Below the pieces are notes generated by a model. The model saw only the letters and a program-made list of their open reading frames with translations, had not been told where the DNA came from and searched no databases. This document shows positions 9,690-17,814 of a stretch of 64,000 nt of DNA, piece by piece. Numbering within the stretch: the stretch's first letter is position 1; every line of letters begins with the position of its first letter. The translations under genes and the position numbers were made by a program. The stretch is from Candidatus Dactylopiibacterium carminicum (GTDB lineage Bacteria > Pseudomonadota > Gammaproteobacteria > Burkholderiales > Rhodocyclaceae), in contig NZ_MDUX01000006.1 in NCBI RefSeq assembly GCF_014736495.1, positions 1 through 64,000 on the forward strand. The letters are read 5' to 3'.

Positions 9690-10373
9690 TCAAAAAAAGC
9701 CTGCCAGCCAGGGTGACGTAAGCAGCATCAAGATGCCTGCGATGATCATGGTCAGGCTGGAAATCACGCCCTCTTCCGGGTCACGACGATGCGCCGTGAC
9801 GGTGCCTACCGCATGCGCACCGGCGCCGAACATTGCTCCACGCGCCAGGGCCGAACGCACATTGAAGCGCAGCAGCAACAACTCGCCGATGATCATGCCG
9901 CCCAGGCCCGTGATCACCACGAAAATCGCGGCCAGGTCGGCCTGCCCCCCCAACTCCGGCGCAGCAGCCAGCGCGAAAGGCGTACTGATCGAGCGCACCG
10001 CCAGACTGCGCTCGATCAGTACCGGCAGCCCGAAAAGCCGGCTCAGGATCACCGTGCTCAGCACCGCGGTGATCATGCCAGCCAGCACGCCAGCGCTCAG
10101 GCTCAGCCAGTGCCGCCGGATCACGCCACGATATTCATAGATCGGCAATGCAAAAGCGATGGTGGCCGGGCCCAGCATGGCACTGAGCCAGTGGCTCAGC
10201 GAGTTGTACTCCTTGTATGAACTCCCCGTGACCAGCAACAACACGATCAGCAGCAATGGCGCCACGATCAGGGGCGACAACCAGGTACGCGGGTAGCGGC
10301 GATACAGCATGCGTGCCCCGGCATACAGGATCACTGTGAGCAACAGCCAGACAAGGGCAGAAAGGCTCAGCAT
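9690..10373 (-). CDS. lrgB: LrgB/CidB-type membrane protein
   Basis: 227-residue polytopic membrane protein with about six hydrophobic segments. It contains the family blocks SLSHWLSAMLGPATIAFALPIY, RSISTPFALA and GAGAHAVGTV. LrgB proteins pair with LrgA/CidA proteins in holin-like or metabolite-transport roles (in plants, plastidic glycolate export); which applies here is unknown. It overlaps the upstream lrgA-like gene by 7 bp, a coupled two-gene operon. Its last codons are followed by a T-rich stretch after a short CCTG/CAGG hairpin that may be a weak terminator. Confidence 0.9.
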   Translation of the reverse strand: MLSLSALVWLLLTVILYAGARMLYRRYPRTWLSPLIVAPLLLIVLLLVTGSSYKEYNSLSHWLSAMLGPATIAFALPIYEYRGVIRRHWLSLSAGVLAGMITAVLSTVILSRLFGLPVLIERSLAVRSISTPFALAAAPELGGQADLAAIFVVITGLGGMIIGELLLLRFNVRSALARGAMFGAGAHAVGTVTAHRRDPEEGVISSLTMIIAGILMLLTSPWLAGFF

Positions 10374-10774
10374 TCTTCGTCCCTCCGCCAGCGAGCCTCG
10401 AGTTTCCAGGTGAAATCGACTACCCAGGCTGTCACCAGCATCACGCAGAGAGTGCTCAACAGGATCACCGTCAGGACAGCTGGCAGATTGCTGCGCAGCA
10501 GATCGAGGTACTGCACCACGGCCACCACGACGGGGATGAAGAAAAGCAGCATTTCGCGCAGCAGGAAGCCGGCGCCAGCGGCAAGCCAGTCAGTAGGGAG
10601 AACGCGCAGCCCCAATAGTGCCAACAGCAAGGCAATGCCAAGCACCGTGGGGGGCAATTGAGGCAGGATGCTGGAAAGGCTGGAAACCAGCCACCAGACC
10701 AGGACCAGCAGCAGAATCTGCGCCAGGACTTTCAGCGCAGAGCGAAAACCCGCAGAACGAAAACCGTGTGACAC
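10367..10774 (-). CDS. lrgA: LrgA/CidA-type membrane protein
   Basis: 135 residues with four hydrophobic segments: LAQILLLVLVWWLV, TVLGIALLLALLGL, MLLFFIPVVVAVVQY and LTVILLSTLCVMLVTAWVV. This is the compact topology of the LrgA/CidA holin-like family. It is transcribed before and overlaps lrgB, with which it should form a complex. The role could be control of cell-wall hydrolase release or glycolate/pyruvate-type metabolite transport; sequence alone does not decide. Confidence 0.88.
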   Translation of the reverse strand: MSHGFRSAGFRSALKVLAQILLLVLVWWLVSSLSSILPQLPPTVLGIALLLALLGLRVLPTDWLAAGAGFLLREMLLFFIPVVVAVVQYLDLLRSNLPAVLTVILLSTLCVMLVTAWVVDFTWKLEARWRRDEEC

Positions 10775-10797
10775 GAACCACTCGATACAAAAAGCCG

Positions 10798-12078
10798 TCA
10801 GCCAGCTCGAACAGCACTCCCTGCAGCAATATCGCCCACCAAGCGGACTTCACGCTGCGGGAAGGGAATGTCGATACCTTCGGCACGGAAGGCGGCAAGG
10901 ATAGCGCGATTGAGGTTCGAGCGCAAGCCGAGACTGCCATTGAGCGGATCCCTGATCCACATCCCCAGCTCCAGCGTGATGCCGTTGTCGTCGAAGGAAA
11001 CCAGATAGGCCGCCGGCGCCGGATCCCTGAGGACACGCGCCTCCTGCAAGGCAAGCCCTTCCAGCAACTTCAGGGCGTGCTCCACGTCACTGTCGTAGCT
11101 GACCTGTACGCGCAGACCGATGCGGATATTGGGATCAGTGAAACTTTCATTGACCACCGTGGAGCCGATCAGGGTTTCGTTCGGAACCAGGCAATGCGCG
11201 CCGCCGGAGGCTTTGAGCACGGTGTAACGCGTGGTGATGCGCATCACTTCTCCGCGCTGGTCTCCCACCTGGATCAGGTTGCCGATACGGATCGAGCGAT
11301 CCAGCAGGATGATAAAGCCGGAAACATAATTGCTGGCGATCTTCTGCATGCCAAAGCCCAGCCCCACGCCCAACGCGCCTCCGAAGACCGAAAGCGTGGT
11401 GATGTCCAGCCCGACCATCTCCACGCCGACCAGGATGGCAATCAGCGTGAGCACCGCATTGGCCACGCGCGAGATCACCACCTGCACGCTCGAATCCAGC
11501 CCCGAAGCACGCGCCAGCCTGCTCTCGATCACGCCGCCCAACCACAAGGCCACCACCACCGCTGCAAAGACAGAGACGACGCCCTGCAGCAGATCCCACA
11601 GACTGACCTGCGATTTGCCCAATGGCAATTTCTGGCTGTCCAGCCAGGTGATCAGGTCTGGCAACAGTCCCAGCAGATCCAATGCAACGACGCACCAGAC
11701 GATGGCCGCGATGCTGCGCGAGAAACCCGCCAACCAAAGCGCGCGCGGAAAGGCCTGACTCGCCGCGACCACCACCATGCGAATGATCACCATCGCCCAC
11801 AGCAGGCGCGTGGCAATGACGGCGAAATGCAAGGTCCAGTCGAAATGCTGCGCCAGGAAAATCAGCGCGCTGAGCAACAGGACGCCCAGCAAAGGAAACA
11901 ACAGCGATGGCGTTCCCTTGACCGGCAGCCGCCCAGCCAGACGAGGCGCGACCATCCGCTGCTGCACGCTTCGTGCGAGCCGCCACGCCACCAGCAGCAG
12001 CAGGGCGATGACCGACAATTCCAGCCACGCCGTACCATGGGTCAACTGGGCGATCAGGCTGGAGAAGTTGTCACGCAT
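10798..12078 (-). CDS. MscS-family mechanosensitive ion channel
   Basis: 426 residues. Several N-terminal transmembrane helices precede the conserved pore helix and beta-domain: LGVGLGFGMQKIASNYVSG, then ILLDRSIRIGNLIQVGD and VPNETLIGSTVVNES. This is the hallmark MscS core, with a cytoplasmic alpha/beta vestibule at the C terminus. Such channels open on membrane tension to relieve osmotic downshock. The extra N-terminal helices make it larger than E. coli MscS (286 aa) and closer to the YbdG/YnaI type. It lies 23 bp upstream of lrgA and 26 bp after the rsmB-like gene, on the same strand. Confidence 0.92.
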   Translation of the reverse strand: MRDNFSSLIAQLTHGTAWLELSVIALLLLVAWRLARSVQQRMVAPRLAGRLPVKGTPSLLFPLLGVLLLSALIFLAQHFDWTLHFAVIATRLLWAMVIIRMVVVAASQAFPRALWLAGFSRSIAAIVWCVVALDLLGLLPDLITWLDSQKLPLGKSQVSLWDLLQGVVSVFAAVVVALWLGGVIESRLARASGLDSSVQVVISRVANAVLTLIAILVGVEMVGLDITTLSVFGGALGVGLGFGMQKIASNYVSGFIILLDRSIRIGNLIQVGDQRGEVMRITTRYTVLKASGGAHCLVPNETLIGSTVVNESFTDPNIRIGLRVQVSYDSDVEHALKLLEGLALQEARVLRDPAPAAYLVSFDDNGITLELGMWIRDPLNGSLGLRSNLNRAILAAFRAEGIDIPFPQREVRLVGDIAAGSAVRAG

Positions 12079-12104
12079 GACGGGCTCCGCAGGAAAAGAA
12101 AAGA

Positions 12105-13370
12105 TCAGGCCGTACGTTCGAAGGCTGCCGCGAAGAAACCGTCTGTGTTGTGCCGCAACGGATCCAGATGCAGACGTTCGCCAGTTTCCAGCGCGACGCC
12201 TGCCTGCTTGAGGATCTCCTCTGCCGCCACCGGCCGGAACTGCGGCTGTGCGGCGAGGAAGGCATCGACAATGCCGTCATTCTCCTCACGCAGCAGCGAA
12301 CAAGTGGCATACACCAGGCGCCCACCCGGCTTCACAAGGCGCGCGGCGGCGGCCAGGATACTGGCCTGCTTCTGCGTCAGCGCAGCCAGGGCAGCCTCGG
12401 TCTGGCGCCATTTCAGGTCCGGATTGCGTCGCAACGTGCCGAAGCCGCTGCAAGGTGCGTCGACCAGCACGCGATCCATCTTGCCGGCCAGGCGTTTGAT
12501 GCGAGCATCGTTCTCGTGATCGATGGTCACCGGATGCACATTCGATAGTCCCGCACGCGCCAGCCTCGGTTTGGCTTTCTGCAGCCGCTTTTCCGAAACA
12601 TCGAAAGCATAGAGGCGCCCGGTAGAGCGCATCAGCGCACCCAGCAGCAAGGTCTTGCCACCCGCGCCGGCACAGAAATCGGCCACCATCTCGCTGCGAC
12701 GGGGCGCCAGCAGCAGGCCGAGCAACTGGGAGCCTTCATCCTGTACCTCGATGCTGCCGTCGGTGAACAAAGGATGCCGCTGTAGCGCGGTGCGCGCATC
12801 CACACGGATGCCCAACGGCGAATACGGTGTGGGCTGGGCAGTGATGCCATTGGCCAACAGGCGCTCCAGTGCCGCATCACGCTCGATCTTGAGCGGATTT
12901 ACGCGCAGATCCAGCAGCGCGGGGCGATTGAGCGCACTGGCCAGAGCCATCACTCGCGTTTCATCCGACTGGGCCAGCAGACGCTCGGCCAGCCAATCCG
13001 GCAGGTTGGTGCGCTCGCCCAGGCTGACGGGCTGATAGCTGGAAGCCTTGAGTTCCCCCACCCACTCGGCTTCGCCGCGCGACAACAAGGGGGCCAACTG
13101 GCGCTGCGACAGGCCCTCGACACGCAGCAACCAGGCCAGCACGAGCTTGCGCGCACGCGTGGACTCCCCCACCACGGCACGCAGTTGGCGCAGATTGCGC
13201 AACACGCCATACACGGCTTCGGCGATGAAGGCGCGATCGCGTGCGCCAGCATTGCGGTTCTTGCGGAAGAAACCGGACACGACGCTGTCGGCCGGGAACT
13301 GGAAACGCAGCACCTCGTCGAGAAGGTCGGCGGCGGCGTCGAGCTGAGCGGAAGTGATATTGGTCGTCAT
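12105..13370 (-). CDS. rsmB: RsmB/NOP-family rRNA cytosine-C5 methyltransferase
   Basis: 421 residues with an N-terminal NusB-like helical region (about 1-140) and a SAM-dependent domain: FCAGAGGKTLLLG (SAM motif I), the catalytic DAPCSGFGTLRRNPD (motif IV Cys) and YATCSLLREEN (motif VI Cys). The two-cysteine arrangement is that of RNA m5C methyltransferases. RsmB methylates C967 of 16S rRNA. The exact target here is inferred from overall architecture, and the N terminus diverges from E. coli RsmB, so a paralogue such as RsmF-like activity is possible. Confidence 0.88.
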   Translation of the reverse strand: MTTNITSAQLDAAADLLDEVLRFQFPADSVVSGFFRKNRNAGARDRAFIAEAVYGVLRNLRQLRAVVGESTRARKLVLAWLLRVEGLSQRQLAPLLSRGEAEWVGELKASSYQPVSLGERTNLPDWLAERLLAQSDETRVMALASALNRPALLDLRVNPLKIERDAALERLLANGITAQPTPYSPLGIRVDARTALQRHPLFTDGSIEVQDEGSQLLGLLLAPRRSEMVADFCAGAGGKTLLLGALMRSTGRLYAFDVSEKRLQKAKPRLARAGLSNVHPVTIDHENDARIKRLAGKMDRVLVDAPCSGFGTLRRNPDLKWRQTEAALAALTQKQASILAAAARLVKPGGRLVYATCSLLREENDGIVDAFLAAQPQFRPVAAEEILKQAGVALETGERLHLDPLRHNTDGFFAAAFERTA

Positions 13371-13442
13371 GGCGTGGATTATCCCATCGGTGCCGCACGC
13401 CAGATAGCGCGCAGGCCCGAAATACAGTGGTTCAAGAGTTGA

Positions 13443-14258
13443 TCAACGAGGGCCCAGGGCTTCTAGCTGGGCCTGCGCAAAGCACAGGTCTTCCCATGCA
13501 CGCGCCTTGTCGAGCGGATTGCGCAGCAGATAGGCCGGGTGATAGGTCACCACCAGCGGCGTTTCGCCGAAATGGAAAACCTTGCCGCGCGCCGCACCGA
13601 TCTTGAGTTCGCGTGCCAGCAGCGCCTGCGCGGCAGGCCTGCCCATGGCCACGATCAGGCGCGGCCGCACCAGCTCGATCTGCCGCAACAGGTAAGGCTT
13701 GCAGGCATCAATCTCAGCAGCTTCCGGCGTACGGTTACCCGGCGGCCGGCACTTCACGGCATTGGCGATGTAGACGTTTTCACCACGCTGCATGCCCAGC
13801 GCCGCCAGCATGGCATCGAGCAACTTGCCCGCAGCCCCCACGAAGGGCTCGCCGCGTGCATCCTCCTCCGCGCCAGGCCCTTCCCCCACCAGCATCCAGT
13901 CGGCCTGATGATCGCCCACCCCCAGCACCGTCTGCTTGCGACGCTGACACAGGCCACAGCGCTGGCATGCCGCCACGGTAGCCGCCAGATCGTCCCAACC
14001 CATGTCCGCCAGCCCGGGCACCAGCGGCAAACCGGCATCCGCCACGGTCGGCGTACTGGCGGGCTGCCGTTCCGGCATCACCATGGCAGGACGTGGCGGA
14101 CGCTCAGGCTCGGCGATACGGTGGCCAGGAGGCTCCGGCTGAACAGCGGCCTCGGCCATCGCTGGCGCCTCCGGCGCAGCCGCTTCCTCATGAGCACGCA
14201 AGCGCCACAAAGGCTTGACACCCAATTCGGCCAGAACGGAGAGGGTTTGAGATGTCAT
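13443..14258 (-). CDS. Uracil-DNA glycosylase, family 4/5 (Fe-S type)
   Basis: 271 residues. A Pro/Ala-rich, poorly conserved N-terminal region (about 25-75) is followed by the glycosylase core. The core has a Cys pair (CQRCGLCQRRK), motif GEGPGAEEDARGEPFVG, YIANAVKCRPPGNR and the late VVTYHPAYLLRN. The four Cys are consistent with the [4Fe-4S] cluster of family 4. It removes uracil from deaminated DNA. ATG 14258 overlaps the rimI stop (ATGA); a GTG three codons upstream is possible. It is the third gene of a coupled tsaB-rimI-UDG run, a common betaproteobacterial order. Confidence 0.92.
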   Translation of the reverse strand: MTSQTLSVLAELGVKPLWRLRAHEEAAAPEAPAMAEAAVQPEPPGHRIAEPERPPRPAMVMPERQPASTPTVADAGLPLVPGLADMGWDDLAATVAACQRCGLCQRRKQTVLGVGDHQADWMLVGEGPGAEEDARGEPFVGAAGKLLDAMLAALGMQRGENVYIANAVKCRPPGNRTPEAAEIDACKPYLLRQIELVRPRLIVAMGRPAAQALLARELKIGAARGKVFHFGETPLVVTYHPAYLLRNPLDKARAWEDLCFAQAQLEALGPR

Positions 14259-14713
14259 GGCACGCACCTCAACACCAGGGCATCTTCACGCAGGCCACCA
14301 GGCGCCGGGTAATAGGACTTGCGCCGGCCGACCTCCTCAAAACCACAGGTGCGATACAGCGCAATGGCGGCTTCATTGGAGGCGCGGACCTCCAGGAAAA
14401 GCTGGGCCACGCCGACTTCGCGTGCATGCGAACGCAGATGCGCCAGCAACTGACGGGCGAAGCCACGCCTGCGCCATTCCAGCGCCACGCTGATGATCAG
14501 AAGATGCGCTTCATCCAGCACATTCATCACGACAGCCTGCCCCACCAGTTCACCATCCCGGCGCATGAGCCAGCAAGCGTAGCCGGCAGCAAGGGAATCT
14601 GCAAAATGCTGCCGTGACCATGCGAAAGCCGTGGCCCGCGCTTCGCAGGCCGCCACTTCGTCCAGATCTTCTTCTTGCATCGGCAGCACCACCGACATCG
14701 GCAACGCGATCAT
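14255..14713 (-). CDS. rimI: Ribosomal protein S18 alanine N-acetyltransferase
   Basis: 152-residue GNAT acetyltransferase. The acetyl-CoA loop is VALEWRRRGFARQLL, followed by LEVRASNEAAIALYRTCGFEEVGRRKSYY, the RimI signature with its C-terminal Tyr-rich segment. RimI acetylates the N-terminal Ala of S18. It overlaps tsaB by 4 bp and the downstream glycosylase by 4 bp, so it is translationally coupled on both sides. The tsaB-rimI pairing is conserved in many proteobacteria. Confidence 0.93.
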   Translation of the reverse strand: MIALPMSVVLPMQEEDLDEVAACEARATAFAWSRQHFADSLAAGYACWLMRRDGELVGQAVVMNVLDEAHLLIISVALEWRRRGFARQLLAHLRSHAREVGVAQLFLEVRASNEAAIALYRTCGFEEVGRRKSYYPAPGGLREDALVLRCVP

Positions 14714-15384
14714 GCGCGTCCTCCGGCGGCCAGACGCTCGGCCGTGGTGAGTGCAACACGGTCACGCACATACAAGGGCGCGAGCAAGGCTGCGTCCCGT
14801 GCTTCGACGTAGGCTGCCAGTTCCAGCAAGGCACGCGCATCGGGTACGGCCTGAGCGTCGATGCCGCTCAAGCGCTCTTGCAGACGGGCCGTCTGTTCGG
14901 CGTAAGCCTGAAAGGCCGTGCCAGCGCCGAACCAGCCGGCCTCGACCCCGGGCATAGCCTCGGGCGCCACGCAGCACGGTTCCAGTACGGTATCCCAGCC
15001 CTGGGCAGTTTTCCGATACTGAGCGGCATAGACCTCTCCCATCCGCGCATCCATCGCGACATACACTTGAGAAGCCGCTTGCGCTTGCGCCAGCACCAGC
15101 AGACTGCATACGCTGGCCACCGGCAGGTCCGCCCCCAATGCCAGCCCCTGCGCCACGCTGCAGGCCAGCCGAACGCCGGTGAACGCCCCCGGCCCGATAC
15201 CGCAGGCCAGACGATCGAGCGCCGACAGCGAAGCCCCCGCTTCGGCCAGCAGGGCATGCAACGCCGGCAACAAGGTGGCCGAATGTGCGGGCGGACTGGG
15301 CAGCCGCACGCTACGCACTTCGTCGCCCCAACGCAGGGCAAGAGATGCAACTTCGGTAGAGGATTCGATGGCTAGGATTTTCAT
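14710..15384 (-). CDS. tsaB: tRNA t6A biosynthesis protein TsaB
   Basis: 224-residue ASKHA-fold protein, MKILAIESSTEVASLAL, with GIGPGAFTGVRLACSVAQGLALG and AMDARMGEVYAAQY. TsaB pairs with TsaD and TsaE in making threonylcarbamoyladenosine at position 37 of ANN-decoding tRNAs. It lacks the TsaD metal-binding histidines, as expected. No clear Shine-Dalgarno precedes ATG 15384. A tiny ORF ends 12 bp upstream and may deliver ribosomes by coupling. Confidence 0.93.
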   Translation of the reverse strand: MKILAIESSTEVASLALRWGDEVRSVRLPSPPAHSATLLPALHALLAEAGASLSALDRLACGIGPGAFTGVRLACSVAQGLALGADLPVASVCSLLVLAQAQAASQVYVAMDARMGEVYAAQYRKTAQGWDTVLEPCCVAPEAMPGVEAGWFGAGTAFQAYAEQTARLQERLSGIDAQAVPDARALLELAAYVEARDAALLAPLYVRDRVALTTAERLAAGGRA

Positions 15385-15396
15385 GGCCGGCGGATT

Positions 15397-15498
15397 CTAC
15401 CGCAGCCGGCCACGCTCACGCGGCGCATCCTGCGCCAGCGCCGCATGCGACAGCAGGACACAACAAACAGGCAGCAGCAGGAAAGGGAAAGACTTCAT
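15397..15498 (-). CDS. Small ORF (33 aa) with signal-peptide-like sequence upstream of tsaB
   Basis: A 33-codon frame starting MKSFPFLLLPVCCVLLSHAA and continuing LAQDAPRERGRLR to a TAG at 15397-15399. It has Lys at position 2, a hydrophobic core with two Cys, and a plausible signal peptidase I site at ALA|QD. It would release an 11-residue, Arg-rich peptide. There is no strong ribosome-binding site. It ends 12 bp before tsaB and shares its strand, so it could be a secreted micropeptide or a leader that sets tsaB translation. It could also be chance. Confidence 0.35.
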   Translation of the reverse strand: MKSFPFLLLPVCCVLLSHAALAQDAPRERGRLR

Positions 15499-15691
15499 AG
15501 GAATCCATGCTCGGGGATTCACCCCTGAGCCGCATTATCGGCAAACGGCCCAGGCAAGGCCGCAGTCATCACAGGCAAGATGTAAGCACATGTTGCCAAA
15601 CCCCGGGACATAAACAAATTCTTACCACAGGCCCTCCGCTCGGACGGCACCAACGCTGGCGCGGCAATCCGCGCCGAATTAGGATGCCGCC

Positions 15692-16405
15692 ATGGAAGAA
15701 CGTTACCGCATTCTCGTCGTCGATGATGACGCCCGCCTGCGCAGCCTGCTCGATCGTTATCTCGGCGAGCAAGGGTTCCAGGTCAAGGCCGTGGCGGATG
15801 CCGCGCAGATGGATCGTGCGCTGGCACGCGAACACCACGACCTGATCGTGCTGGACCTGATGCTGCCTGGGGAAGATGGGCTCTCCATCTGCCGCCGGCT
15901 GCGCGCCTCGCGCAACGAAACCCCCATCGTGATGCTCACTGCGCGTAGCGAGGATGTGGATCGCATCATCGGGCTGGAGCTGGGGGCCGACGATTACCTG
16001 CCCAAACCCTTCAATCCCCGCGAACTGCTTGCACGCATCCATGCCGTGCTGCGTCGCCGGCCACGCGTGCAGCCAGGGGCGCCAGTCGAAGGCGGCGTTG
16101 TGCGCTTCGGCCAGATCGAAGTCAACCTGACCACGCGCGAACTCCGTCGCGATGGCCAGGCACTTTCGCTGACCACCGGGGAATTCGCGCTGCTGAAGGT
16201 GCTGCTGCAACACCCCAAGGAGCCGCTCTCCCGCGACAAGCTGATGGAGCTGGCGCGCGGGCGTGAATACGATGCCTTCGACCGTGCCATCGACGTACAG
16301 ATCTCCCGCCTGCGCAAACTCGTGGAACCGGACCCGGCCAAGCCGCGCTACCTGCAGACAGTCTGGGGGTTCGGCTACGTCTTCGTACCTGACGAAGCAG
16401 CCTGA
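15692..16405 (+). CDS. ompR: OmpR-family response regulator
   Basis: 237 residues. An N-terminal receiver domain has VVDDD, the phospho-acceptor in LIVLDLMLPGEDG (Asp near residue 55), the conserved Thr in MLTAR and KPFNPREL. A winged-helix DNA-binding domain follows, with LTTGEFALLKVLL, SRDKL and YLQTVWGFGYVF. It matches OmpR rather than PhoB in length and linker. The ATG is preceded by AGGA. It sits six bases upstream of the (broken) envZ kinase gene, the standard ompR-envZ order for osmotic and porin control. Confidence 0.92.
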   Translation: MEERYRILVVDDDARLRSLLDRYLGEQGFQVKAVADAAQMDRALAREHHDLIVLDLMLPGEDGLSICRRLRASRNETPIVMLTARSEDVDRIIGLELGADDYLPKPFNPRELLARIHAVLRRRPRVQPGAPVEGGVVRFGQIEVNLTTRELRRDGQALSLTTGEFALLKVLLQHPKEPLSRDKLMELARGREYDAFDRAIDVQISRLRKLVEPDPAKPRYLQTVWGFGYVFVPDEAA

Positions 16406-16411
16406 CGAACC

Positions 16412-17245
16412 ATGCATTTTCGTCCCTGGCCGCGTACCCTGCTGTGGCGCAGCTTCCTGCTGATCTCGTTGCTGCTGGGCGCTTCCCTCTTCGCCTGGAT
16501 GCAGATCTACCAGCAGTTCGCGCTCAAACCGCGCTCCGAACAGATTTCGCGCCTGGTGGTCAGCGTGGTGAATCTGACGCGCGCCGCGCTCATCGCGGCG
16601 GATGCCGGGCAGCGCCTAGCGCTGCTGCGCGATCTGCGCCACGAGGAAGGCATCCGGGTATTGCCGGCGGAAACTGACGATGAGACCACAGCGCTGCCGG
16701 ACAACGAGGCCATGCTGTTGCTGGAGCAGCGCGTGCGTGCCCGCCTGGGCGGCTACACGCGTTTTGCCGCCAGGCTCAACGATCAGCCGGGCTTCTTCGT
16801 CAGCTTCCGTGTCGATGAGCAGGACGAGCAGGACGAATACTGGCTGATGCTGCCTTCCGAGCGCGTCGAACGCGCCTCGGCGGCCCAATGGCTGGGCTGG
16901 GGGCTGGTTGCCGTGCTTGCCTCCCTGCTGGGCGCCTATCTGCTGGTGCTGGGCATCGCCCGCCCGCTCAAGGCCCTGGAACGAGGTGCGCGCGCCATTG
17001 GGCGTGGTGAACGCCCTGGCCCGCTGCCGGAGCAGGGAGCGCAGGAGATCGTCGCCGTGGCACAGGCCTTCGAACAGATGTCGGACGATCTTGCGCAGCT
17101 GGATTCAGACCGCGCCCTGATCCTGGCCGGCGTATCGCACGACCTGCGCACGCCGCTGGCGCGCTTGCGTCTGGGAATCGAAATGTCCGGCGCACCGCGC
17201 GCGGATATCCGGCGCACCGCGCGCGGATATCGAAGCGATGGGTGA
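16412..17245 (+). CDS. envZ: EnvZ-type sensor kinase, N-terminal part (frameshifted)
   Basis: Contains TM1 (LLWRSFLLISLLLGASLFAW), a periplasmic loop, TM2 (about residues 155-180), a HAMP segment (ARPLKALERGARAIGRGE) and the dimerisation/phospho-acceptor H-box VSHDLRTPLARLRLGIEMS. After GAPRADI the frame shifts because a 22-bp unit is duplicated, and translation ends after RRTARGYRSDG at TGA 17243-17245. Removing one copy of the unit gives a single 440-codon frame to 17756, reading GAPRADIEAMGEDIDEMD as in normal EnvZ. This fragment retains the phosphorylatable His but lacks the ATP-binding domain. Confidence 0.88.
   Translation: MHFRPWPRTLLWRSFLLISLLLGASLFAWMQIYQQFALKPRSEQISRLVVSVVNLTRAALIAADAGQRLALLRDLRHEEGIRVLPAETDDETTALPDNEAMLLLEQRVRARLGGYTRFAARLNDQPGFFVSFRVDEQDEQDEYWLMLPSERVERASAAQWLGWGLVAVLASLLGAYLLVLGIARPLKALERGARAIGRGERPGPLPEQGAQEIVAVAQAFEQMSDDLAQLDSDRALILAGVSHDLRTPLARLRLGIEMSGAPRADIRRTARGYRSDG
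17187..17230 (+). repeat. 22-bp perfect tandem duplication inside envZ
   Basis: Two identical, abutting copies (17187-17208 and 17209-17230) of a 22-bp unit that begins CCGGCGCACC and ends GCGGATAT. Twenty-two is one more than a multiple of three, so the second copy shifts the envZ frame. Deleting either copy restores a continuous kinase reading frame of 1,323 bases. Confidence 0.97.
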
Positions 17246-17756
17246 GGACATCGACGAGATGGATCGCATCATCCGTCAGTTCCTCGATTTCGCACGGGAT
17301 GCGCAGAATGAAAATTCAGCCACCACCGATCTTGCCGCCCTGCTGGATGAACTCGCTGGTGCCTATCGGCGACGCGGCGCCAGCATCCAACTCGAAACCA
17401 CACGACTGGATGCACGGGTGCGCCCCGAATCGCTACGCCGTGCCATCACCAATCTGATCGACAATGCCTTACGCTATGCCGGCGAGGACAAACCGCTGGA
17501 TCTTTCCCTGCGCCGTGCGGGCAGGAAGCTGGAAATCGAAGTGGCTGACCGCGGCCCCGGCATTCCGGCCAGCGAGGTCGAACGGATCAAGCGCCCCTTC
17601 ACCCGCCTGGAGGCCGCCCGCACCGATGCACGCGGCTCGGGGCTGGGTCTTGCGATCGTGGAGCGCATCGCGCGCCATCACGGTGGTAGCCTGGCGCTGT
17701 TGCCACGCCCTGGCGGCGGTTTGCGCGCTATCCTGCATCTGCCTCTATCGGATTGA
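17238..17756 (+). CDS. envZ: EnvZ-type sensor kinase, C-terminal catalytic part
   Basis: 172 residues carrying the end of the dimerisation helix (MDRIIRQFLDFARD) and the complete HATPase_c domain: N box NLIDNALRYA, G1 DRGPGIP, F-like KRPFTRLEAAR and G2 GSGLGLAIVERIARHHGG. A start at ATG 17238 overlaps the stop of the upstream fragment by 8 bases. Termination-reinitiation could therefore produce this ATP-binding half as a separate protein. It is in the frame that the parent envZ would use without the 22-bp duplication. Confidence 0.85.
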   Translation: MGEDIDEMDRIIRQFLDFARDAQNENSATTDLAALLDELAGAYRRRGASIQLETTRLDARVRPESLRRAITNLIDNALRYAGEDKPLDLSLRRAGRKLEIEVADRGPGIPASEVERIKRPFTRLEAARTDARGSGLGLAIVERIARHHGGSLALLPRPGGGLRAILHLPLSD

Positions 17757-17798
17757 ACTTCGCCGCCAGACGCGGCTTCCAAGGCAACGCCCCTCGTC

Positions 17799-17804
17799 TA
17801 TAAT
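17799..17804 (+). promoter_or_regulatory. Candidate -10 box for yciB
   Basis: Perfect TATAAT ending 10 bp before the yciB ATG at 17815. The -35 region is poor. The expected start of transcription would fall only a few bases before the ATG, and no Shine-Dalgarno is visible, which suggests a leaderless or very short-leader mRNA. Confidence 0.5.
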
Positions 17805-17814
17805 CGCCCGCCAC

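Noticed and set aside
10618-12519. 633-codon plus-strand open frame opposite lrgA, mscS and rsmB
   Set aside because: It crosses several real minus-strand genes and is rich in His/Gln/Arg low-complexity, typical of a shadow frame.
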